Shown here piece by piece: positions 42,591 through 52,154 of a stretch of DNA of 64,000 nt. Numbering within the stretch: the stretch's first letter is position 1; each line of letters opens with the position of its first letter. The stretch is from positions 2,852,001-2,916,000 of the forward strand of contig OW818699.1 in the NCBI GenBank assembly GCA_942493385.1, read 5' to 3'. The translations under genes and the position numbers were made by a program. The stretch is from UBA8389 sp942493385. Its GTDB lineage: Bacteria > Bacteroidota > Bacteroidia > Bacteroidales > UBA1402. The notes beneath the pieces are model-generated. The model searched no databases, had not been told where the DNA came from, and saw only the letters and a list, made by a program, of their open reading frames with translations.

Positions 42591-42922
42591 GTTCTGCGTT
42601 TGCGAATCAAATAAATCAGTGCCCTAAGCGGATGATGCAACATCATCCGCGGGCCTGAATAGCGCATTACTTTTCGAATTTCTTCGCGTTTGCCCGGTTG
42701 GTAACAATGGGTTTTGCACGAGGAACAAACAGGTTTTTCCAAACCGTATATGCAATTCGAAAGCTTTTTATCGGCATATTCGTATAAAACAAAACAATCG
42801 GGGCAAAGATCTTTCACGGTCTTCGCCCCGATTTTATTTTGAACTGATGCGTGCTTCTGATGACGGCACCAAAGCCGTATCATGTAAAAAACGGTTTGCT
42901 TTTCCCAGTCAATCCAGTTCAT
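42587..42922 (-). CDS. YgbA-like (nitrous oxide-stimulated promoter family) protein
   Basis: This 111-residue cysteine-rich protein fits the YgbA_NO family: KQTVFYMIRLWCRHQKH at the start, LCPDC in the middle, then KPVCSSCKTHCYQPGKRE and VMRYSGPRMMLHHP near the C terminus. In enterobacteria ygbA is induced by nitrosative stress and affects recovery from nitric oxide. Six cysteines and several histidines suggest metal binding. It is 4 bases downstream of purF. A terminator-like hairpin lies inside the coding sequence. Confidence 0.9.
   Translation of the reverse strand: MNWIDWEKQTVFYMIRLWCRHQKHASVQNKIGAKTVKDLCPDCFVLYEYADKKLSNCIYGLEKPVCSSCKTHCYQPGKREEIRKVMRYSGPRMMLHHPLRALIYLIRKRRT
42796..42833. 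terminator. Terminator-like hairpin inside the YgbA-like coding sequence
   Basis: AATCGGGGCAAAGA (42796-42809) pairs with TCTTCGCCCCGATT (42820-42833) over 14 positions, with a G-U on minus-strand RNA and one mismatch on plus-strand RNA. T-rich tracts follow on both sides. It may end transcription of the convergent lipoprotein gene and attenuate the purF-side transcript within the small gene. Confidence 0.5.
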
Positions 42923-42926
42923 GGGT

Positions 42927-44816
42927 TTAAGATACGCGTTTGTCTACGCCTTCCACAAAGTTGATGAATGCCTGGTTGACAAGTCTGACGCCACCCGGTG
43001 TGGGATAATCGCCTGAAAAATACCAGTCTCCGGTGTGGTTGGGGCAAGCTTCATGAAGGTTTTCTGGCGTTTGATAGACAATTTGAATTTCGGCTTTTGT
43101 ACCATGGGGTGTCAACATTTCGGCTATCTTTTGGGAAACCTGCTCGATGGTGAACGGTGCGTAAATTTCTTTGACGAAGTTGACCGTCTGCTCATCTTTT
43201 GGCCTTAATTGTTGCGCTTTGGCTTTGTTGTAGACCTCATTGATAACTTTATCCAGTCGGTGATCCTTAAGCAATTGAATGGCTGCCTTGAAAGCGATGA
43301 ATTCTCCCATTCGGGACATATCGATGCCGTAGCAGTCGGGATAACGAACTTGGGGTGAGGAAGATACAATGACAATCTTCTTTGGATTGAGGCGGTCCAA
43401 AATCTTGATGATGCTTTGTTTCAGGGTTGTTCCTCGTACGATGGAATCGTCAATGATGACCAGGTTGTCCTCAAATGGTGTTAGGGAGCCCCAGGTAACG
43501 TCGTAAACGTGTGCGGCCAAGTCGTTGCGACCACCTTGCTGGGCAATGAAGGTACGAAGCTTGATGTCCTTGATGGCGACTTTCTCGGTTCGTGCATGCA
43601 TGGCGAGGATTTCTTCCAGTTTGGCTTCGTCCAGGTTGTTGATGTTCTCGCGGATATATGCTTTTTTCAGGTCGATCACATACTTATCAAGTCCCTGGCT
43701 CATGCCAAAAAAGGCGACTTCAGCCGTATTGGGTATGTAGGAAAATACGGAGTGCTTCAAGTCGTAGTTAATGGCCTCAAGGATGGGCTTAGTAAGGAGT
43801 TCACCAAGTCGTTTGCGTTCTTGATAGATGTCTTTGTCACTGCCACGGGAGAAATAGATGCGCTCGAAGGAGCAGGACTTCTTTTCGAAGGGTTCACGAA
43901 TTTGTTCGGTGCTGACGCGACCGCTTTTCTTGATAATCAGGGCTTTGCCAGGATCCAATTCTTTGACGCTTTCTCCCTCTACACCCATAACTGTTTGTAT
44001 GACAGGGCGTTCCGAAGCAACTACGACGATTTCGTCGTCAGCGTACCAATAGGCGGGACGTATGCCCCAGGGATCGCGAAAAACAAAGGAGTCTCCATGA
44101 CCGATCATGCCACAAATGGTATAACCTCCATCCCAATCTGCGGATGATTTACGAAGCATGGCGGGGATATCGAGTTGTTCCTCAATGACTTTCGCAACGT
44201 TCTGGACACCCTTGGCTTCCAAATCATCGTATTCCATCTGAACTTCACGGTCCAAGTAATGGCCCATGGTTTCGAGCATTAGGAAGGTATCGCCCAGATC
44301 GCGGGGATGTTGTCCTTTTTCAAGCAGCCTTTCGGTGATTTCAGTGACGTTGGTCAGATTGAAGTTGCCACAGAGACAGAGGTTGCGCGATTTCCAGTTG
44401 TTTCGGCGAAGGAATGGGTGAACGTATTGCAAACCTTCCTTGCCGGTGGTGCTGTACCGAAGGTGACCCATATAGATTTCGCCTGCAAAAGGCAGGTTTT
44501 CCTTGGCCCATCCCGGATCGTGAATTTGTTCGTCCGTATATTTCGAGTAGATGTCGTTTACTACAGAAAAGCAGGCGTTAATGGCATTGGAGCCCATTGC
44601 TCGTTCCCGATTTATGTATTCCTGGCCAGGCTTCATATCGAGCTTGACGCAAGCCATACCTGCACCTTCCTGTCCACGATTGTGCTGCTTTTCCATCAGC
44701 AAGTACAGTTTTTGCATCCCGTACTGCCAAGAACCATACTTCATTTGATAATACTCCAGTGGTTTCAACAGGCGAATCATCGCCACCCCACACTCATGCT
44801 TTATCGAATCACTCAT
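42927..44816 (-). CDS. purF: Amidophosphoribosyltransferase-like protein, long Bacteroidota form
   Basis: This 629-residue protein has an N-terminal Ntn glutaminase domain (HECGVA, nucleophile Cys9, which implies processing of an 8-residue propeptide), with the RGQEGAGM and GHLRYSTTG segments, and a phosphoribosyltransferase domain with the PRPP loop VIIDDSIVRGTT. PurF makes 5-phosphoribosylamine, first step of purine synthesis. It is about 120-150 residues longer than E. coli PurF, with insertions in the glutaminase half and a longer C terminus. A standard-length purF may exist elsewhere, so this could be a paralogue with an altered role. It follows glmS by 4 bases. Confidence 0.82.
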   Translation of the reverse strand: MSDSIKHECGVAMIRLLKPLEYYQMKYGSWQYGMQKLYLLMEKQHNRGQEGAGMACVKLDMKPGQEYINRERAMGSNAINACFSVVNDIYSKYTDEQIHDPGWAKENLPFAGEIYMGHLRYSTTGKEGLQYVHPFLRRNNWKSRNLCLCGNFNLTNVTEITERLLEKGQHPRDLGDTFLMLETMGHYLDREVQMEYDDLEAKGVQNVAKVIEEQLDIPAMLRKSSADWDGGYTICGMIGHGDSFVFRDPWGIRPAYWYADDEIVVVASERPVIQTVMGVEGESVKELDPGKALIIKKSGRVSTEQIREPFEKKSCSFERIYFSRGSDKDIYQERKRLGELLTKPILEAINYDLKHSVFSYIPNTAEVAFFGMSQGLDKYVIDLKKAYIRENINNLDEAKLEEILAMHARTEKVAIKDIKLRTFIAQQGGRNDLAAHVYDVTWGSLTPFEDNLVIIDDSIVRGTTLKQSIIKILDRLNPKKIVIVSSSPQVRYPDCYGIDMSRMGEFIAFKAAIQLLKDHRLDKVINEVYNKAKAQQLRPKDEQTVNFVKEIYAPFTIEQVSQKIAEMLTPHGTKAEIQIVYQTPENLHEACPNHTGDWYFSGDYPTPGGVRLVNQAFINFVEGVDKRVS

Positions 44817-44820
44817 ATAA

Positions 44821-46665
44821 TTATTCTACAGTCACTGATTTCGCTAAGTTTCTAGGCTGATCGACATTACAACCTTTGACGATGGCAATGTAATAAGCCA
44901 TCAACTGTAAGGGCAATGCTGCGAGTAGGGGCACGAAACATTCTTCCGTTTCCGGAATCTCAATGAAGAAGTCGGCCATTTCCTTGATGGTGGTATCGCC
45001 TTCGGTAATGATGGCAACAACCCTTGCCTGTCTAGCCTTGATCTCCTGAATATTGCTAACGACTTTGTCGTAGTTACCCTTGCTCGGAGCGATGACCACG
45101 ACAGGCATTTCACTGTCAATAAGGGCGATGGGGCCGTGTTTCATTTCAGCGGCAGGATAACCTTCCGCGTGGATGTAGGATATTTCTTTCAGCTTGAGGG
45201 CACCTTCGAGGGCGACGGGATAGTTATAGCCGCGACCCAAATACAAGAAGTTCTTGGCATAGGTGAAAATGCCTGAGAATTTTTCGATGTATGGAACCAC
45301 TTTCAAACTTTGTTCCATTTGATCGGGTATGGCGGCCAAAGCAGCGACATGTGCTTCGAAGCATTCCTTGGTCATACTTCCTTTTTCCTTGGCAATGGTC
45401 AAAGCAACCAGGCTCAATACGGTTACTTGTGCGGTAAAGGCTTTGGTGGAAGCCACTCCGATTTCGGGACCTGCATGGGTGTACGATCCGGAGTCGGTGT
45501 TGCGAGGTATGGATGAACCAACCACATTGCAAATGCCGTAAACAAAAGCGCCCTGACTTCGTGCCAGTTCAACAGCGGCAAGTGTATCGGCTGTTTCTCC
45601 AGACTGTGAAATGGCGATGACAATGTCGTCCTTGTTCAGGATGGGATTGCGGTAACGAAACTCGGAGGCGTATTCCACTTCGACCGGGATGCGGGCGAAC
45701 TCTTCGATGAGGTATTCACCGATGAGCCCTGCATGCCAGGAGGTACCACAAGCTACGATGATGATGCGTTTGGCATTCAAAAACTTTTCTTTGTGGTCAA
45801 TGATGCCGGACAGAACAACCGAATTGTTGTCCACATTGATTCGACCGCGCATGCATTCACGGATGGTATTGGGTTGTTCAAAGATTTCCTTAAGCATGAA
45901 ATGTTCGTAACCGCCTTTTTCGAGTTGGGTCAGACTCATTTCGAGCTCCTTGATTTCGTGGGGTTTCTCCACGTTGTTCAAGTTGGTGATTCTCGGCTCT
46001 TTGCCACGTTCCAAGCGAACCACTTCGTCGTCGTCGATGTAGATGACCCGATTGGTGTATTCGATGATGGGAGAAGCATCTGAACCAAGGAAAAACTCGT
46101 CTTCACCGATACCGACTACCAGTGGGCTGGCTTTGCGAGCAGCAACGATGCAGTCGGGATTGTTACGTTCAATAACGGCGATGGCGTATGCACCGACCAC
46201 CTGTGTCAATGCTAATTGTACCGCATGGAACAAATCCACCTTGTTGGAAGTCTTTACATATTCAATGAGTTGAACCAAGACTTCGGTATCGGTATTGCTT
46301 TTGAAGGTGAAGCCACGTGCTTTAAGATCTTCCTTCAAAACAGCATAGTTTTCGATGATGCCATTGTGAATGAGGGCCAGATTTTCGGATTGGGAATAGT
46401 GTGGATGGGCATTCACATCGTTGGGCTCCCCGTGAGTGGCCCAGCGGGTGTGGGCTATGCCGATGGTTCCGGTAACGTCTTTGGACTCCACGAACTTTTC
46501 CAAATCGGAAACCTTACCTTTGGTTTTATAGACGGTAAGTTCGTTCTGGTCTGTGATCAAGGCGATTCCGGCACTGTCGTATCCACGGTATTCAAGACGT
46601 TGAAGCCCTTTAATCAAGATGGGAAAGGCTTGCTGATTCCCTATATATCCTACGATTCCACACAT
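44821..46665 (-). CDS. glmS: Glutamine-fructose-6-phosphate aminotransferase (isomerizing)
   Basis: This 614-residue enzyme starts MCGIVGYIG with nucleophile Cys2 and has the glutaminase segments YRGYDSAGI and HTRWATHG, followed by two SIS sugar-isomerase domains (SQSGETADTL and the C-terminal KSVTVE). It makes glucosamine-6-phosphate for cell wall synthesis. No glmS ribozyme is expected or seen in the 71-base gap to carB. Confidence 0.97.
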   Translation of the reverse strand: MCGIVGYIGNQQAFPILIKGLQRLEYRGYDSAGIALITDQNELTVYKTKGKVSDLEKFVESKDVTGTIGIAHTRWATHGEPNDVNAHPHYSQSENLALIHNGIIENYAVLKEDLKARGFTFKSNTDTEVLVQLIEYVKTSNKVDLFHAVQLALTQVVGAYAIAVIERNNPDCIVAARKASPLVVGIGEDEFFLGSDASPIIEYTNRVIYIDDDEVVRLERGKEPRITNLNNVEKPHEIKELEMSLTQLEKGGYEHFMLKEIFEQPNTIRECMRGRINVDNNSVVLSGIIDHKEKFLNAKRIIIVACGTSWHAGLIGEYLIEEFARIPVEVEYASEFRYRNPILNKDDIVIAISQSGETADTLAAVELARSQGAFVYGICNVVGSSIPRNTDSGSYTHAGPEIGVASTKAFTAQVTVLSLVALTIAKEKGSMTKECFEAHVAALAAIPDQMEQSLKVVPYIEKFSGIFTYAKNFLYLGRGYNYPVALEGALKLKEISYIHAEGYPAAEMKHGPIALIDSEMPVVVIAPSKGNYDKVVSNIQEIKARQARVVAIITEGDTTIKEMADFFIEIPETEECFVPLLAALPLQLMAYYIAIVKGCNVDQPRNLAKSVTVE

Positions 46666-46736
46666 ATTAAAAATGTTTAATTGCTATCTGGAGATTACAA
46701 AACGTAAATAAAAACGAAAAAAATGGAAACGAGTAC

Positions 46737-49700
46737 TCAATGGTACTCGCTCCAACTTTTAATTTGAATGTCGTCAACCGTTATCGTGCAAAATGCTTGT
46801 ATGAAGGCACTTGCAAGCCGAGCATTGGTCAACAACGGAATGTTGTAGTCAATGGCTCCGCGACGGATCTGGTAGCCGTTGGTCAGTTCCCTTTTGGTCA
46901 GGTTTTTCGGAATGTTGATGACCAGGTCGAACTGTTTGCTGCGGATCATATCCATCACTTTGAGTTCGCATTCTTGCTCATCGTCCGGCCAAGAGACTGG
47001 GATGGAATTGATGCCGTTCGCTTGCAAGAAAGCCTGGGTTCCACCGGTCGAATAGATGGTATAACCTTTTTCCTGAAGCAATTTGCAGGGTTCCAACAGT
47101 TGAACTTTGGACTTGGTTGGGCCTGAAGATACCATGATGGTTTTCTCGGGGATGCGGTAGCCTACGGAAAGCATGGCGGTGAGCAATGCGTCGTTGAAAT
47201 CGTGGCCGATGCAGCCTACTTCACCAGTAGATGCCATATCGACACCAAGTACGGGATCCGCTTTTTGCAAGCGGGTGAAGGAGAACTGGGAAGCCTTGAT
47301 GCCGACATAATCCAATTCGAATTCGGACTTTTCGGGTTTTTCAACATCGATTCCGAGCATGACCTTGGTGGCCATTTCTATAAAGTTCAGTTTCAAAACT
47401 TTGGATACGAAGGGGAAGCTGCGCGATGCACGAAGGTTGCATTCGATCACCTTGATTTCGTTGTCCTTAGCCAAGAACTGGATGTTGAACGGACCAGTGA
47501 TTTCGAGGGCTTTGGCAATGTCTTTGGCCACCCGCTTGATGCGACGGACCGTTTCGATGTAGATTTTTTGCGGAGGGAACTGAATGGTGGCGTCACCGGA
47601 GTGTACCCCAGCGAATTCCACGTGTTCAGAAATGGCATACACCACCACTTCACCGTCTTTGGCTACAGCATCGATTTCGATTTCCTTGGCGTTTTCGATG
47701 AATTCACTCACCACGACTGGGTGTTTGGACGAAACGTCGGTGGCCAGTTTGAGGAACATTTCCAGTTCTTCGGCGTTGGAGCAGACGTTCATGGCGGCGC
47801 CTGAAAGCACGTAGGACGGACGAACCAGGACAGGGAAACCGACTGTTTCAACGAAGGAGGTGACGTCGTCGAAGGATGAAAGTTCCTTCCACTTCGGCTG
47901 GTCGATGCCCAATCGGTCAAGCATGGTGGAGAATTTATGGCGGTCTTCAGCGTTGTCGATGGACTTGGCTGAGGTTCCTAGCAATTTCACACCAGCAGCG
48001 TCAAGTCGTACGGAGAGGTTGTTTGGTATTTGACCACCCACGGAGACGATGACACCCATCGGATTTTCCAGTTCGATGATGTCGAGCACGCGTTCGTAGC
48101 TCAATTCATCGAAGTACAGGCGGTCGCACATGTCGTAGTCGGTGGAAACCGTTTCGGGATTGTAATTGATCATAACCGAGCGGAGGCCCAAGTCGCGAAC
48201 CGTAGTCAGGGCATTGACGCTACACCAGTCGAATTCCACGGAGGAACCGATGCGGTAGGCACCCGAACCGAGTACGACGACAGAGCGGTGGTCACCCAAG
48301 TAATGCACGTCGTTGGCAGTTCCGTTGTAGGTGAGGTACAGGTAATTGGTTTGTGCGGGGAATTCTCCGGCCAGCGTATCGATTTGTTTGACAACGGGCA
48401 CAATGCCCACTTTCTTACGGTAGCTGCGTATCTTTTCGGCCACTTGGTCCACATTTTCCTTAGTGGCGACGATGCGAGCAATCTGGTAGTCGGAGAAGCC
48501 GTTTTGTTTGAGTTCCTTGAGCAGTTCGTATGGAATCTCCGATTTCTTGTATTGTTCGGCTTCTTTGGCCAAATCCATGATGTGTTGACATTTCTGCAAG
48601 AACCATTTGTCGATCTTGGTCAGGTCGTGAATCTTATCGATGCTCCAACCTTGATCGAAGGCTTGTCCCAAAAAGAACACACGACGGTCGGTCGGTTCGT
48701 TCAAGTCTTTTTCAAGGTTCTTGGTATACAATTCTTTGTTTCCTACGAAACCGTGCATGCCTTGTTGGATCATGCGGAGGCCTTTTTGGAAGGCTTCTTC
48801 GAAGGTGCGACCAATGGCCATCACCTCTCCTACCGACTTCATGGAGGAACCGATTTCTCGGTCCACACCGTGGAATTTGGCCAAATCCCAACGTGGAATC
48901 TTCACCACCACGTAATCGAGGGCCGGTTCAAAAAAGGCGGTTGTTGTTTTGGTGACTGAATTCTTTAGTTCATGTAGGCCGAAACCGAGGGCCAGCTTGG
49001 CGGCGACGAAAGCGAGGGGATAACCGGTGGCTTTGGAAGCCAGCGCGGAAGAACGGCTCAAACGAGCGTTCACCTCGATGACGCGGTAGTCTTCGGACTC
49101 CGGATCGAACGCATATTGAACGTTGCACTCACCCACGATACCGATGTGGCGCACAATGCGTTGGGCGATTTCGCGAAGCTTGTGGTATTCGCTGTTGGTG
49201 AGCGTCTGCGAGGGAGCCACGACAATGGATTCACCCGTATGGATGCCCAACGGGTCGAAGTTCTCCATGTTACAGACCGTGATGCAGTTGTCGTAGCAGT
49301 CGCGGACCACTTCGTATTCCACTTCCTTCCAGCCTTTGAGCGATTTCTCAATGAGCAATTGGGAAGAGTAGTTGAAGGCTTTGATGGCAAGTGCTTCGAG
49401 TTCCTCGGAGTTGTTGCAGAAACCTGAGCCCAGACCGCCCAAGGCATAAGCCGCACGGACAATGATGGGGAAACCGAGTTCGATGGCGGCTGTATGGGCA
49501 TCTGCCATGTTTCCGACCGCCGTGCTCTTGATGGTCTTCACGTCGATTTCATCGAGGCGGTTCACAAAAAGTTCGCGGTCTTCGGTGTTGATGATGCTCT
49601 GCACCGGCGTACCAAGTACGGGCAAGTTGTATTTTTCGAGAATGCCGCTTTCAAAAAGCTTGACACCGCAATTCAGGGCCGTCTGGCCGCCGAAGGAAAG

Positions 49701-49958
49701 CAACAAGCCGTCGGGCTTCTCTTTTTGTATGACTTTTTCAACGAAAAACGGGGTGACGGGCAGAAAATATATCTGGTCGGCAACGCCTTCGGAGGTTTGC
49801 ACCGTCGCAATATTGGGGTTGATGAGCACGGTGTAGATGCCCTCTTCTTTGAGGGCCTTCAGTGCCTGGGAACCGGAATAGTCAAACTCGCCGGCCTCTC
49901 CGATCTTGAGAGCGCCTGAACCGAGCAACAGTACTTTTTTGATGGTCTTGTCGGACAT
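46737..49958 (-). CDS. carB: Carbamoyl-phosphate synthase large subunit
   Basis: This 1073-residue protein has the normal length and duplicated ATP-grasp synthase halves, each starting with a nucleotide-binding GSG motif (LLLGSGALKIGEAGEFDYSG and VVLGSGAYRIGSSVEFDWC), plus the C-terminal allosteric MGS-like domain. It makes carbamoyl phosphate for arginine and pyrimidines with CarA, encoded 23 bases upstream. Confidence 0.97.
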   Translation of the reverse strand: MSDKTIKKVLLLGSGALKIGEAGEFDYSGSQALKALKEEGIYTVLINPNIATVQTSEGVADQIYFLPVTPFFVEKVIQKEKPDGLLLSFGGQTALNCGVKLFESGILEKYNLPVLGTPVQSIINTEDRELFVNRLDEIDVKTIKSTAVGNMADAHTAAIELGFPIIVRAAYALGGLGSGFCNNSEELEALAIKAFNYSSQLLIEKSLKGWKEVEYEVVRDCYDNCITVCNMENFDPLGIHTGESIVVAPSQTLTNSEYHKLREIAQRIVRHIGIVGECNVQYAFDPESEDYRVIEVNARLSRSSALASKATGYPLAFVAAKLALGFGLHELKNSVTKTTTAFFEPALDYVVVKIPRWDLAKFHGVDREIGSSMKSVGEVMAIGRTFEEAFQKGLRMIQQGMHGFVGNKELYTKNLEKDLNEPTDRRVFFLGQAFDQGWSIDKIHDLTKIDKWFLQKCQHIMDLAKEAEQYKKSEIPYELLKELKQNGFSDYQIARIVATKENVDQVAEKIRSYRKKVGIVPVVKQIDTLAGEFPAQTNYLYLTYNGTANDVHYLGDHRSVVVLGSGAYRIGSSVEFDWCSVNALTTVRDLGLRSVMINYNPETVSTDYDMCDRLYFDELSYERVLDIIELENPMGVIVSVGGQIPNNLSVRLDAAGVKLLGTSAKSIDNAEDRHKFSTMLDRLGIDQPKWKELSSFDDVTSFVETVGFPVLVRPSYVLSGAAMNVCSNAEELEMFLKLATDVSSKHPVVVSEFIENAKEIEIDAVAKDGEVVVYAISEHVEFAGVHSGDATIQFPPQKIYIETVRRIKRVAKDIAKALEITGPFNIQFLAKDNEIKVIECNLRASRSFPFVSKVLKLNFIEMATKVMLGIDVEKPEKSEFELDYVGIKASQFSFTRLQKADPVLGVDMASTGEVGCIGHDFNDALLTAMLSVGYRIPEKTIMVSSGPTKSKVQLLEPCKLLQEKGYTIYSTGGTQAFLQANGINSIPVSWPDDEQECELKVMDMIRSKQFDLVINIPKNLTKRELTNGYQIRRGAIDYNIPLLTNARLASAFIQAFCTITVDDIQIKSWSEYH

Positions 49959-49981
49959 GGAATCTATCTTGTTTTAGGCGT

Positions 49982-51058
49982 TTATTTTATAATCGTATCG
50001 AGGAACTCGTCAAACAGAAATTCCGTATCCGTTGGGCCGCTGGAGGCCTCCGGGTGAAACTGCGCGGAGAAGAAAGGCTTGGTCTTGTGACGGATGCCCT
50101 CATTCGTGTCGTCGTTCAGATTGATGAAAAGGGGCTCCCAATCACTGCCCAGCGTGTGGTTGTCCACTGCATAGCCGTGATTTTGGGAAGTGATGAAGCA
50201 ACGGTTGGTACCTACCATCTGAACCGGTTGGTTGTGGCTACGGTGTCCGTATTTCAGCTTGTACGTTTTTGCACCACCGGCTACGCATAAAAGCTGATTG
50301 CCCATGCAGATGCCGAAAGTGGGTATGTTCTTTTCGAGTGCCTTTTGGATGTTGGCCACGGTCGTGCCGCAATACTCGGGGTTGCCAGGGCCGTTCGAGA
50401 TGAACAAGCCGTCGAATTCAAGCTGGTTGAAATCGTAGTCCCAAGGTACTCGGATGATGGTGACGTCGCGTTTCAGAAAGCAGCGGATGATGTTGTGCTT
50501 CACACCGCAGTCCACCAGGACAATGCGTTTGGAACCGTTTCCGTAAGTGAGGACTTCCTTGCAGCTTACTTCGGCAACCCAATTGATGGCATCGGTATCC
50601 AAGAACGGTACTTCTTCCATTTCGGGGAACACGAACTTGCCTTTTAGCGTACCTGATTCGCGGATCAATTTGGTCAACTCGCGGGTATCCACACCGTACA
50701 TGGCTGGTATTTTCTGTTCGACCAACCACTCACTGAGGCTTTTGGTTGCGTTCCAGTGGCTATATTCAAACGAATAATCGGAAATAATCAGCCCCTTGAC
50801 ATGAATTATTTCCGATTCGTAAAACTTGGATAGCTTGTTCTCGACGATGTCGGCCGGAACGCCGTAATTTCCAATAAGCGGGTACGTGACTGTTAAAATT
50901 TGGCCGGCATACGAGGGATCGGTCAAGCTCTCCGGATACCCCACCATGGCCGTCGAAAAGACCACCTCACCGGCAGTCGGGCTCTCGTAGCCGAAAGACT
51001 TGCCCTGGAAGATGGTACCGTTTTCTAGCACCAGTTGAATAGGCTTCGATTTGTTCAT
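49982..51058 (-). CDS. carA: Carbamoyl-phosphate synthase small subunit
   Basis: This 358-residue glutaminase subunit has the N-terminal CPSase_sm domain (LENGTIFQGKSFGYE) and a class I amidotransferase domain with the catalytic Cys in FGICMGNQLL and the His/Glu pair in QFHPEASSGP. It supplies ammonia to CarB. A TAACTTTG box lies at 51105-51112. Confidence 0.97.
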   Translation of the reverse strand: MNKSKPIQLVLENGTIFQGKSFGYESPTAGEVVFSTAMVGYPESLTDPSYAGQILTVTYPLIGNYGVPADIVENKLSKFYESEIIHVKGLIISDYSFEYSHWNATKSLSEWLVEQKIPAMYGVDTRELTKLIRESGTLKGKFVFPEMEEVPFLDTDAINWVAEVSCKEVLTYGNGSKRIVLVDCGVKHNIIRCFLKRDVTIIRVPWDYDFNQLEFDGLFISNGPGNPEYCGTTVANIQKALEKNIPTFGICMGNQLLCVAGGAKTYKLKYGHRSHNQPVQMVGTNRCFITSQNHGYAVDNHTLGSDWEPLFINLNDDTNEGIRHKTKPFFSAQFHPEASSGPTDTEFLFDEFLDTIIK

Positions 51059-51104
51059 TCGCTAATAAATCTTTTTGTGTCTGAATTTATCTGTTTTCAG
51101 GCTG

Positions 51105-51112
51105 CAAAGTTA
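51105..51112 (-). promoter_or_regulatory. carA -7 box
   Basis: TAACTTTG on the minus strand, 46 bases upstream of the carA ATG. It probably drives carA-carB and perhaps glmS-purF. No clear -33 element. The rest of the 208-base gap to the Mla genes shows no further structure. Confidence 0.5.
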
Positions 51113-51266
51113 CAAAAAAAATGCTTGAATTTTGGTGGCTGCCTATAATAATAAGAGGAAAAAGTTCAACAATCCCCAAAAAGTCAGTCAAATCATGGTT
51201 TCAATTCTCATACTCAGAAAGATGTAAGAAATTTATAAAGTTATGTAACTCACCTTCTATACTTAC

Positions 51267-52154
51267 ATGCCACCTTTGTTTCGTAAAAACTCTATTAACA
51301 TCGAAACCAAGCCAACGGAAATGATTAAGCAAACCGTTAAAACGGTGACAAAATTCGCTGCTGCACAATCCATCAAGGTCAAAGAACAATCTCTTACCAA
51401 AACAAAAGAGGCAGGCTTTTTCTTGACGGATGTGGCAGATGCGGCCATTTTCATCACCAGAATTATTAAGGAGACGTTTACCAGGAACTTTGAATTCAGA
51501 GAGTTCTGGCGTCAGTGTTATCAAATCGGTTATATGACCTTACCCTTGATCTCCATCACTGGAGCCATCATCGGTATGGTATTGACCATTCAATCGCGAC
51601 CTGTACTAGTCGATTTTGGGGCAGAGTCCTTGCTTCCAGGCATGGTTGCCGTTTCGCTTATCCGTGAAATGGGACCTGTGGTCACGGCACTAATTTGCGC
51701 TGGTAAAATCAGTTCCGGCATGGGTGCCGAACTCGGTTCCATGAAAGTGACCGAGCAAATTGACGCCATGGAAGTTTCTTCGACCAATCCAATGCGTTTT
51801 CTCGTGGTGACCAGAGTATGGGCGGCCACCTTTATGATTCCGCTGCTGATCTTGTATGCTGATGCGATGGGCATTTTCGGAAGTTGGGCTGGTGCCAACC
51901 TGAAAGGCGAAGTAAGTTTCGTCCTGTTTTTCTCGCAGGCTTTCCACTCCATCAGTTTCGTCGATTTTTTACCGGCTTTCGTCAAATCGTACTTTTTTGG
52001 TTTGGTCATCGGGCTAGTGGGTTGTTACAAAGGCTATAACGCAGGTCGTGGAACGGAAAGTGTCGGTAAAGCCGCCAATTCAGCCGTTGTATTGGCTTCG
52101 TTGCTGGTTTTGATCGTAGACATCATCGCCGTACAAATAACCGATATGCTATGA
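51267..52154 (+). CDS. mlaE: MlaE-type ABC permease
   Basis: This 295-residue integral membrane protein fits the MlaE/YrbE family: GAIIGMVLTIQSRPVL, LIREMGPVVTALICAGK and GAELGSMKVTEQIDAMEV are hallmark segments, with about five membrane helices. MlaE moves phospholipid between the inner membrane and periplasmic MCE proteins. The first 50 residues are extra and charged, so a later start such as ATG 51321 is possible. It overlaps the ATPase gene by four bases. Confidence 0.93.
   Translation: MPPLFRKNSINIETKPTEMIKQTVKTVTKFAAAQSIKVKEQSLTKTKEAGFFLTDVADAAIFITRIIKETFTRNFEFREFWRQCYQIGYMTLPLISITGAIIGMVLTIQSRPVLVDFGAESLLPGMVAVSLIREMGPVVTALICAGKISSGMGAELGSMKVTEQIDAMEVSSTNPMRFLVVTRVWAATFMIPLLILYADAMGIFGSWAGANLKGEVSFVLFFSQAFHSISFVDFLPAFVKSYFFGLVIGLVGCYKGYNAGRGTESVGKAANSAVVLASLLVLIVDIIAVQITDML

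Noticed and set aside
46666..46736. glmS ribozyme or riboswitch in the glmS leader
   Set aside because: The gap is only 71 bases and no matching structure is visible; the ribozyme is a Firmicutes feature.
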